DNA of 64,000 bases. It comes from JBEEFP01 sp041166085 (GTDB taxonomy: Bacteria; Actinomycetota; Acidimicrobiia; Acidimicrobiales; JAFATL01). The stretch lies in assembly GCA_041166085.1 (NCBI GenBank), contig JBEEFP010000036.1, positions 1 through 64,000 on the forward strand. The letters are read 5' to 3'. The notes beneath the pieces were generated by a model. That model was not told the DNA's origin. It saw nothing but the letters and a program-made list of their open reading frames with translations, and did no database searches. A program made the translations under genes and the position numbers. Position 1 is the stretch's first letter, and the number at the start of each line of letters is the position of its first letter. This document shows positions 1 to 6,765 of this stretch, piece by piece.

Positions 1-283
1 CGTCGTCGGTGCCGACATCGGTCCACGGTCCGGTCTGCGGGCCGAACTTGCCCCGGCCCATGATCTCGGCACCGAACCCGACGTCCAGGCGTTCCGCGAA
101 CGCGTTGTCGACACCGGTCGAGCCACCGGTCTGACCCATGATCGGGCGCCCGAACCGGGTGGCCATCATCCACTCGTGCAGACGGTGCCCGGCGTGCCCG
201 AACGGGGCGTCGAACGTGAGGTCCTCGCCGGTCCCGAACCCGTCGAGGGAGACCGAGAAGTTGTGGACACGGACCTGGGACAT
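1..283 (-). CDS. Dihydrofolate reductase/RibD-domain family protein (3' end outside window)
   Basis: The reading frame opens at an ATG at 283 and runs off the left edge, so only about 94 N-terminal residues are seen. They begin MSQVRVHNFSVSLDGFG, the usual first strand and SLDG turn of the RibD C-terminal/DHFR-like fold of small NADPH-dependent reductases (COG0262 type), and continue through a WMMATR segment and an IMGRGKFG motif typical of the nucleotide-binding part. The substrate is unknown. These proteins are often stress or drug-response reductases rather than true folate enzymes. The gene is divergent from an HxlR regulator with a 5-bp-arm dyad in between, so HxlR control is likely. Family call is fairly secure; function is not. 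Confidence 0.75.
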   Translation of the reverse strand, partial: MSQVRVHNFSVSLDGFGTGEDLTFDAPFGHAGHRLHEWMMATRFGRPIMGQTGGSTGVDNAFAERLDVGFGAEIMGRGKFGPQTGPWTDVGTDD

Positions 284-308
284 GACTGCCTCCGGGGCGG
301 TAGGGTGA

Positions 309-321
309 TTGCAATGTGCAA
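309..321. promoter_or_regulatory. Candidate HxlR operator between divergent genes
   Basis: TTGCA-ATG-TGCAA is a perfect dyad with 5-bp arms and a 3-bp spacer, lying 26 bp upstream of the RibD-family start and about 60 bp upstream of the HxlR start. Placement between a winged-helix regulator and its probable target is the main argument. Short dyads occur by chance, so this is a suggestion only. Confidence 0.4.
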
Positions 322-381
322 CTGGTCGGGCGAACCTAGACCGACGCATTGGCAGACTGCAAGCACTTGGGGGTGCAGCGC

Positions 382-864
382 ATGGAGACCGCCCCACGGT
401 CGGGATGCCCGATCAACGCCGCCGTCGAGGTGCTCGGCGATGCGTGGGCGATGCTCGTGCTGCGAGACATCATGTTCGGCAACCGCCGCCACTTCCGTGA
501 GCTGATCGCCGGCTCCGAGGAGAGGATCGCCACCAACATCCTCGCCAGCCGGCTCAAGCAGCTCGTGGCCGCCGGGCTGCTCACCCGCGATGACGCCCGC
601 CGTGGGCAGCGGGCGGCGTACTCACTCACCGAGGCGGGCATCCAAGTGCTGCCGATCATGGTCGCCCTCGGCAACTGGGGCCTCGCCCATCGCCACGGCG
701 AGCGCCGCCTACGGGTCCGCGCTGAACTCCTTCGCGACGGAGGCCCCGAGCTCGTGGCGGCGATGATGGACGAGCTGCGCGAGCTCCACATCGGCGTCCC
801 GCGCCCCGACCCGGACGCACCGCGTGCGAGCGATCAGCTGCGCGCCGCCACCTCGAGAGGGTGA
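382..864 (+). CDS. HxlR-family winged-helix transcriptional regulator
   Basis: The 160-residue protein has the HxlR hallmark: an N-terminal Cys in GCPINAAVEVLGDAW, followed by the helix-turn-helix and wing (FRELIAG, ATNILASRLKQL, then a beta wing rich in Arg). HxlR proteins bind DNA as dimers and often sense electrophiles or oxidants through the N-terminal Cys. The ATG at 382 is preferred because five Gs lie 8 nt before it and because family members normally start just before the CPI motif; an in-frame ATG at 349 would add 11 residues of no family character. It is divergent from the RibD-family gene and probably controls it. Confidence 0.85.
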   Translation: METAPRSGCPINAAVEVLGDAWAMLVLRDIMFGNRRHFRELIAGSEERIATNILASRLKQLVAAGLLTRDDARRGQRAAYSLTEAGIQVLPIMVALGNWGLAHRHGERRLRVRAELLRDGGPELVAAMMDELRELHIGVPRPDPDAPRASDQLRAATSRG

Positions 865-963
865 TGAACACCCCCGTCCGCTTCTCCCACGGAGCCGCGC
901 CGCGTGCCGGACCCTTCTCGCTCGTTGGCTGTCGTGCTGGACACGTCTACCATCACCTGCTGA

Positions 964-969
964 TAGCAT
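964..969 (+). promoter_or_regulatory. Probable -10 box (TAGCAT) of a leaderless antitoxin mRNA
   Basis: TAGCAT fits TANNNT and ends 6 nt before the ATG at 976, the spacing expected when transcription begins at the start codon. No Shine-Dalgarno sequence precedes that ATG. The same layout recurs in the window. Confidence 0.4.
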
Positions 970-975
970 CTTCTT

Positions 976-1185
976 ATGGCTTCGTCGCGCACCACCTTCA
1001 CACTCGACGCAGAGCTGGCCGAGCGCGCCCGCGACCTTGGGGTCAACATCTCGGCGGCCGCCCGCGAGGGGGTCGCGGCGGCGGTGCGCGTGGCATTGGA
1101 GCGATCGGACCGAGCCGCATATCAGCGACATCCTGAACGTCCTGATGCGTTTTGGGCCGAAGCGGAAGCGTGGAGCGACGAATGA
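976..1185 (+). CDS. CcdA-type antitoxin
   Basis: This small 69-residue protein starts with a ribbon-helix-helix-like segment (TTFTLDAELAERARDLG, then NISAAAREG), the pattern of CcdA-family antitoxin N-termini, and ends in an acidic, Trp-containing tail (AFWAEAEAWSDE) of the kind that wraps the toxin. It should bind its own promoter and neutralise the next gene product. Its stop codon overlaps the toxin start (ATGA). Length and arrangement are normal for a type II antitoxin. The family assignment rests on pattern only. Confidence 0.7.
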   Translation: MASSRTTFTLDAELAERARDLGVNISAAAREGVAAAVRVALERSDRAAYQRHPERPDAFWAEAEAWSDE

Positions 1186-1490
1186 CGCGCGGGGAGTTGT
1201 GGCTGGCACAGGTTGGGCGAAAGAAGCGCCCCGTCCTGGTGCTGACCAGGACGGAGGTGCTCGACGTGCGCGCGCTCGTCACGGTCGCGGAAGTGACCAC
1301 TTCCATTCGCGGCCTTGCCGCCGAGGTGGCGATCGATGATGTCGACGTCGGGCTCGACCGGCCGTCAGTCATCAATTGCGACGGTCTTCACACCGTCCCC
1401 CAGGCGTCCCTCACCACCCTCGTCGGGGAGGTGAGCACGGGCATCATGCGCAGGGTTTGCTCGGCCGTCAGCTACTCGCTCGGATGCTGA
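1182..1490 (+). CDS. MazF/PemK-type endoribonuclease toxin
   Basis: The 102-residue protein has the compact SH3-like layout of MazF/PemK toxins: TRGELWLAQVG at the start, then RPVLVLTR, and the conserved late SVINCDGLHTV segment (compare the usual SVVNLDQLRTV). Such toxins cleave mRNA and arrest growth until the antitoxin is restored. The ATG at 1182 is chosen over an upstream ATG at 1152 because it makes the classic 4-bp overlap with the antitoxin stop. CcdA-like antitoxins paired with MazF-like toxins are known in actinobacteria. The following 120 bp up to the next gene show nothing I can name. Confidence 0.75.
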   Translation: MTRGELWLAQVGRKKRPVLVLTRTEVLDVRALVTVAEVTTSIRGLAAEVAIDDVDVGLDRPSVINCDGLHTVPQASLTTLVGEVSTGIMRRVCSAVSYSLGC

Positions 1491-1612
1491 CAACGGACGC
1501 GCAGCCGGCCCTGCCGAGCGCGAGCGACCCGAGCCACCTACAGGCCGGCTCACGGTCGCATCCTCGAAGGCCCTGCTCCAAGGAGCACCTGACTGGCCAG
1601 GGGATCTGGTGC

Positions 1613-2932
1613 TCAGCCAGCGGGGTCGATGTTCTGGTTGAGGCGGAACAGGTTGGTGGGGTCGTAGGTGCGCTTGAGCTCGAGGAGGCGGGCGTAGTTC
1701 GGCCCGTAGGCCTCGTGCACCAAGCCGGCGTCGTCGGCGGACATGTAGTTCATGTACCGGCGCTCGGACAGGTGCGGCCGTAGCTGCTGCATGAGCGTCT
1801 GGGCCCAGGCGATGTTCGTCTGCGTGTCGGCCGGGTCGGACCACTGGGCGATGATGAGAACGCTGTAGCCCTCGTCCCGCCAGGGATACGCGGTCGCGGT
1901 CGGTGCCACCCGGGTGGCCTCACCGTGAAGGTGCTCGAGGATGATCGCACTCATCGGCGACGGCACGTTGGCATAGGCATCGAGGACGATGTCGATGACG
2001 TCGTCGGACAGGTCAGTGAGGAACGCCGACTTCCAATAGTTGAGCGCGCCGGCTGGGAAGCCTCCGTCGAGGAGCGTGTTGACCACCGGGTAGGGCATCA
2101 CCTCGACGGCGTCGAGCACGGGCGGGCCGAACTCGCGCAGCGGCTTGATGTCGGCTTCGGCCCGCTGGGGGTCCCCGGCGGCGTGGCACAGCGGCAGGGC
2201 GACGATCTTATTGCCGGAGCCGTCAGGTGCATGCACGAGCCCGCAGGCGACGCCCAGGTCGTCGGGCCCGCCAGTGGTGACGCGGCGGAAGCTGTCGATG
2301 GCGCCAGGGCCGGCGGGCAGCGGGTGGGCCAGGATCCCGCCAAGGACGGTGTCGACGGGGTGCACGCGGTATTCCAGCGACGCGGCCACACCGAAGTTGC
2401 CACCGCCGCCCCGAATGGCCCAGAACAGGTCCTCGTTCTCGGTGGGACTGGCCGTCAGCACGTCGCCCGCGGCGGTGACGACCTCGGCCGAGACGAGGTT
2501 GTCGATGGCCATCCCGTACTTGCCCATGAGCCAGCCGAACCCGCCGCCGAGGGTGAGGCCGGCGATGCCGGTGCTCGAGACCTGGCCGCCGGTCGTGGCC
2601 AGGCCGTGGACGGCGGCGGCGTCGTTGAACTCGGCCCAGGTGACGCCCGGCTGGGCCCGCACGGTTCGGGTGGCCGGGTCGACCTGGATGGCGCGCATTG
2701 GGGCCAGGTCGATCATCACCCCGCCCTCGGTGACGGCCTTGCCGGCGACGTTGTGGCCGCCGCCTCGGACGGCCACCTCGCCGCCGGACTCCCGCCCGAG
2801 ACGGACGGCGTCGACGATGTCGGCCGTCGACGTGCAGCGGGCGATGACCGCCGGGTGCTTGTCGATCATGCCGTTGTGGATGCGACGGGCGTCGTCGTAG
2901 CCGGCGTCGCCGGGCTTCAGCAGTGTGGTCAT
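1613..2932 (-). CDS. BBE-type FAD-linked oxidoreductase (VAO/PCMH family)
   Basis: This 439-residue flavoenzyme has the PCMH FAD-binding fold: VAVRGGGHNVAG near residue 55-65, with the His that usually carries 8-alpha-histidyl FAD, then GLTLGGGFGWLMGKYG, and a C-terminal BBE segment ending DPTNLFRLNQNI that closes the flavin pocket. Family members oxidise sugars, alkaloids or aromatic alcohols with O2; the substrate here cannot be read. The gene lies 25 bp behind the AfsR-type regulator on the same strand, so both are probably one transcript. A clear paralogue sits at 49717-51105. No signal peptide is evident. Confidence 0.85.
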   Translation of the reverse strand: MTTLLKPGDAGYDDARRIHNGMIDKHPAVIARCTSTADIVDAVRLGRESGGEVAVRGGGHNVAGKAVTEGGVMIDLAPMRAIQVDPATRTVRAQPGVTWAEFNDAAAVHGLATTGGQVSSTGIAGLTLGGGFGWLMGKYGMAIDNLVSAEVVTAAGDVLTASPTENEDLFWAIRGGGGNFGVAASLEYRVHPVDTVLGGILAHPLPAGPGAIDSFRRVTTGGPDDLGVACGLVHAPDGSGNKIVALPLCHAAGDPQRAEADIKPLREFGPPVLDAVEVMPYPVVNTLLDGGFPAGALNYWKSAFLTDLSDDVIDIVLDAYANVPSPMSAIILEHLHGEATRVAPTATAYPWRDEGYSVLIIAQWSDPADTQTNIAWAQTLMQQLRPHLSERRYMNYMSADDAGLVHEAYGPNYARLLELKRTYDPTNLFRLNQNIDPAG

Positions 2933-2957
2933 GACGGCATCGTCGTGTGTGGGCGTG

Positions 2958-5900
2958 TCACTTGCGTGTCACCTTACGGACGGCCTCCACGGCAACGGCG
3001 ACGACGCCGGGCTCGCCGAGATCGGCTCCTGCTGCAGCCAGCCGATCGAACTCCCCGTCGCCCAGCTCGCTCCGCAGGTTCAGGCCCGCCTCGACCAGCG
3101 CGGCCTCGGAGACGGGGAAGCGGCCGGCACTGCGCCTCGGTGAGATCGCCGCGCCGTAGAGCTGGGCGGCGTCGGCGTAGGCCTGCACGATCGTCAGGAC
3201 CTCGATGACGCGCACGAGGTCCCGGGGCAGGATGCCCGTCCGGGTGGCGTGACTGTCGGCGAGCAGCGCGTCACAGTCGGCCAGCGCGCCCTCGACGTCA
3301 CCCTGGCGGGCCTTGACGATGGCCAGACCGAACTCGGCTTCGACCACGACCTGACGGCTTCCCATCGACGTCGCCAGCTCGATCGACCGTTCGAGGTGGG
3401 CCTGCGCGGCGGCAGGGTCGGTGGACGCGACGAGCTCGCCCACGACCCACTCCTGCATGGCCGTCGTCGTCGGACTGCCGCACTCGGTTGCCAGGGCGCC
3501 GCTCTTCTCCGCGACCTCACGCGACCGCTCCAGCTCGGCGCCGTAGGTCAGCGCGTGGCTGACACTCCCCAGCGCCCACATTGCTTGCAGCCAGTCGCCG
3601 TCGGTGACCGCGAGCTCCCACGCACGAGTGTGCAGGCGGACGGCTTCGTCGACGTCGCCTGCGATGAAGGCGACGTCGGCTTGGATGTCGACGACGTACC
3701 GCACGTCGGCAGGGTCTCGCGGCGCGGCGGCCTGCACCGCGGTGCGAGCCAGCTCCCATGCCGCGTCGTAGTCGCCCCGCTGCCACGCGCCGGTGAACGC
3801 GCAGAGCAGCACGGCCGGAAGCGACTTGTCGTCGCCACCCGCGCCGACCGATGCCGACACCTCGGCCCATCGCCCGACCTCGACCGCGCGGCGCCACAGC
3901 GCGTAGGGCCGGAGGGCGGCGATCAGGCGGAGCGCGGCGGGAGGGTCGCGTCCGACGAGCCAGTCATGGGCGGTGCGCATCTCGGCGAAGTGACGAGCGA
4001 CGCGCGATGCCCACGCGCCCTCGTCCGGTCCGGCCAGTCCGACGGCTGCGCTCTCGGCCAGGGTCAGCGCCCATGCAGCGTGATGGTCGCGCGCCACCTC
4101 CAAATCGCCCCGTTGGCGCAACCGTTCGACGCCGTAGCTGCGCATCGAGTCGAGGAACGCGTACTGCGACGAACGCACCCCATGGCGGACAACCGCGAGC
4201 GAGCAGTCAACGAGGCGCAACAGAGCGTCGGTGGCTGCGTCGGACGACAGGTCGTCGCCGACGACGGCGTGGGCGGCCTCGAGGTCGAACCACGACGCGA
4301 AGACGGCGAGCTGGTCGAACACCCGTTGCTCTTGTAGCGACAGCAGGTCGTAGGACCAGTCGAGGACGGCGCGCAACGAGCGGTGGCGCTCGTCGGCGCG
4401 GCGAGCGCCGACGAGCAGTTGGAAGCGGCGGTCGAGACCGCCGCTCAGCTCGTCCAGCGTCATGCCCCGCATGCGCGCCGCAGCCAACTCGATGGCAAGG
4501 GGCAGCCCGTCGAGCTTCCGGCAGATCGCCTCGATGGCGTCGCCTTCCACCGAGCCGGCGAAGGCCGGCAGGATCGACCGGGCCCGATCGATGAACAGCC
4601 GCGATGCCGGCGCGTCGCTCCCGTCAGTTGTCAGCGGCTCGACCGGGACGAGTTGTTCACCGGCCACGGCGAGGGGCTCGCGAGTCGTGGCCAGGATCGT
4701 CACCCCCGCCGTCCGTTGCACGAGGTGATCGACCAACCTCGCAGCGCCGTTGATCACGTGCTCGCAGTTGTCGACGACGAGCAGGCAGCGCCGATGCTCG
4801 AGGTAGCTCACCAGCTGATCGTCGAGACGGCGCGTGCTGCGCTCTTCGAGGCCGACCGCGCCGGCCACGACCCGGGCGACGTCGGCGTCGTGGGTCACCG
4901 ATGAGAGGTCGCAGAACGCGACGCCCTGGGGGTACAGCTCGGCGACGGTGCGCGCCGCCTCCACGGCGAGCCTGGTCTTGCCCACACCGCCCGGGCCGCA
5001 CAACACGACGATGCGTTGGGCGCGGAGTGTGTCGGCGACGTTCCCGATGGCGTCTTCGCGCCCGACGAACGAGCTGGCGGGTTGCGGGAGCCCGTGCCAC
5101 GCCGCGGCTGCGCCGGTCGCCCGGGTCTCGTCGCCGGTCGCGCCGAGGGCATGGTTCAGGATCTGGTGTTGGAGTTGTTGGAGGTCCGGCGACGGCGTCA
5201 GGCCGAGGTCCTCGGCGAGATGAGCGCGCCACGCCTCGTAGACCTCGAGTGCCTCGGTCTGGCGGCCGGCGCTGTAGAGCGCCCGCATCAGGAGGCCGCG
5301 GGCCCGCTCCCGCCCCGGCGTGTCGGCCAGCAGTGACTCGAGGTCGGCGATGGCGTCGGCGGAACGACCGACCTCGAGCAGCCGCTCGCCCCGCTGTTCA
5401 CGCGCTGCGAGGCGCAGCTCGTTCAGCCGAAAGGCTTCCGCGTGCGCGAAGCCGCGATCGGCGAACTCGCTGAGCGCGTCGCCCCGCCAGAGCGCGAGCG
5501 CGTCGTCGATGCGACCATCTGCCAACCACAGCTCGAAGCGAGCGGCGTCGTAGTCGTCGGCCGCGACGGCGAGGCGGTAGCCGGCTTCGTCGGTCACCAG
5601 CGCGCCGTCGTCGAGCCGCTTCCGGAGACGGGAGACCTGCGTGCGGAGGGCCACACGCGGATCGGTCGGGAGTCGATCGCCCCACAGCTCGTCGATGAGT
5701 CGGTCGGCCGAGACGGAGTGGTTGGCGTTCACGAGAAGCACGGCGAGCAGCAGCCGTTGCTGCTCACTGGCGAGCCGGACAGGCGTGCCGTCGGACGACC
5801 ACGTCGCCAAGGGCCCGAGCACGCCATAGCGCAGTGGCGCACGTGTCGCCGGAGCGATGGCGGCCGGTTCGGGCAGACCGTCACCAGCGAGCGCCCACAC

Positions 5901-6410
5901 CGTTTCGGGACGGGTGAGGTCGCGCAGGCTGACCTCGCCCAGCTCGACGAGGCGCACGCCCTGCGGAAGGTGGTCGGCCACGAGGGGCGCCGTCGTCCCG
6001 CTCATGAGCACCTGACCGCCGCCCGCGATCCCTCGCAACCGGGCAACGCGATTGACGGCAGGCCCGAAGTAATCATCGTCGTGCTCGAGGGCCTCGCCGG
6101 TGTGCAGGGCGAAGCGCACGCTCAGCGGCGCATCGTCCGGCCAACGCTCGCCGACCAACGCGACCTGTGCGGCGTGCGCGGCCCGGAGGGCGTCGGTCGC
6201 CCGCACGAACACCGAGAAGGTCGAGTCGCCCTCGCCGCGCGCCTTGAGCAGCACACCGCCGTGGGCGGCAATCGCGTCCGCGATCAACTCGTCGTGACGG
6301 CCGAGCGCCGTCGCCGTGGCCGCCGGTGCCTGCTCCCACAGGCGCGTCGAACCCACAACGTCCGATAGAACGAAGGTAACGACCCCCGACGGCAGATCAC
6401 GCGCGGCCAC
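2958..6410 (-). CDS. AfsR/SARP-type regulator with N-terminal class III nucleotidyl cyclase domain
   Basis: This giant regulator (about 1150 residues) contains, in order, a class III cyclase-like domain (1-170, with Asp17 in LSDVVGST and Asp62 in GEGDS at the metal positions), an OmpR-type winged helix (195-270, ELWGDRLP...RTQVSRLRKRL), a bacterial transcriptional activator domain (285-420), an NB-ARC/STAND ATPase (Walker A CGPGGVGKT at 471-479, later LLVVDNCEH), and a long TPR-like C-terminus. It should act as an ATP-gated activator, perhaps of the FAD oxidoreductase just downstream. The open frame extends to an ATG at 6530, but those 40 extra codons read through a tRNA-Glu remnant; the GTG at 6410, directly before the cyclase domain, is preferred. 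Whether the cyclase domain is active is unknown. Confidence 0.85.
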   Translation of the reverse strand: MAARDLPSGVVTFVLSDVVGSTRLWEQAPAATATALGRHDELIADAIAAHGGVLLKARGEGDSTFSVFVRATDALRAAHAAQVALVGERWPDDAPLSVRFALHTGEALEHDDDYFGPAVNRVARLRGIAGGGQVLMSGTTAPLVADHLPQGVRLVELGEVSLRDLTRPETVWALAGDGLPEPAAIAPATRAPLRYGVLGPLATWSSDGTPVRLASEQQRLLLAVLLVNANHSVSADRLIDELWGDRLPTDPRVALRTQVSRLRKRLDDGALVTDEAGYRLAVAADDYDAARFELWLADGRIDDALALWRGDALSEFADRGFAHAEAFRLNELRLAAREQRGERLLEVGRSADAIADLESLLADTPGRERARGLLMRALYSAGRQTEALEVYEAWRAHLAEDLGLTPSPDLQQLQHQILNHALGATGDETRATGAAAAWHGLPQPASSFVGREDAIGNVADTLRAQRIVVLCGPGGVGKTRLAVEAARTVAELYPQGVAFCDLSSVTHDADVARVVAGAVGLEERSTRRLDDQLVSYLEHRRCLLVVDNCEHVINGAARLVDHLVQRTAGVTILATTREPLAVAGEQLVPVEPLTTDGSDAPASRLFIDRARSILPAFAGSVEGDAIEAICRKLDGLPLAIELAAARMRGMTLDELSGGLDRRFQLLVGARRADERHRSLRAVLDWSYDLLSLQEQRVFDQLAVFASWFDLEAAHAVVGDDLSSDAATDALLRLVDCSLAVVRHGVRSSQYAFLDSMRSYGVERLRQRGDLEVARDHHAAWALTLAESAAVGLAGPDEGAWASRVARHFAEMRTAHDWLVGRDPPAALRLIAALRPYALWRRAVEVGRWAEVSASVGAGGDDKSLPAVLLCAFTGAWQRGDYDAAWELARTAVQAAAPRDPADVRYVVDIQADVAFIAGDVDEAVRLHTRAWELAVTDGDWLQAMWALGSVSHALTYGAELERSREVAEKSGALATECGSPTTTAMQEWVVGELVASTDPAAAQAHLERSIELATSMGSRQVVVEAEFGLAIVKARQGDVEGALADCDALLADSHATRTGILPRDLVRVIEVLTIVQAYADAAQLYGAAISPRRSAGRFPVSEAALVEAGLNLRSELGDGEFDRLAAAGADLGEPGVVAVAVEAVRKVTRK

Positions 6411-6765
6411 GACCCCGCCATTCTGCGACAAACGCGCTGTGTCTGGCTTGCCGGGTAGCGAGCAGCCCCAACGGGATTCGAACCCATGTCGCACCTCGAG
6501 AAGCAGAGGACGACAGTCCGTCAGCTTCAATTGTGAACACTAGCGGCCGGCACAATCCGCAGGCTCGAACCAAGTCCCGCTCTCTGTGCTGACAATCTGC
6601 TGACTGCTCACGCCGCTGGCTCTCGGGCCATGGTTCGATGACAGGCAGAGTCCTGTCGTTGCGCCGCTTCGCGCAACGCGCGAAACGGCGGACCCGTGGT
6701 GGCACCCCACCGGTTGCGTATTGACACCCTTGCTCCGCGCCCCGAGGTTCGGTTCAACTGGACGA
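6411..6765. other. Divergent intergenic region at an old island junction
   Basis: The 355 bp between the AfsR-type gene and the permease gene hold a degenerate tRNA-Glu 3' fragment and otherwise no convincing gene. A short hairpin (GCGCAACGCGCG-like, about 6665-6690) and a TTGACA at 6721 that could be a -35 box are visible. Frames open on both strands here are of the ordinary high-GC shadow type. Confidence 0.5.
6463..6500 (-). repeat. tRNA-Glu 3' fragment, copy a (most degenerate)
   Basis: The minus strand carries a T-arm and acceptor 3' strand matching the tRNA-Glu gene at 27714-27786 (CGACATGGGTTCGAATCCCG, then TTGGGGCTGC). It has a G-to-A change in the T stem on the plus strand and a small deletion before it. 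Similarity stops near the anticodon arm. Orientation is the same as the intact tRNA, so this is probably the oldest and outermost attachment-site scar. It sits inside the false N-terminal extension of the AfsR-type gene. Confidence 0.75.

Noticed and set aside
2958..6530. Full 1190-codon frame as the regulator gene
   Set aside because: The first 40 codons translate a tRNA-Glu scar and junk; homology starts right after the GTG at 6410.
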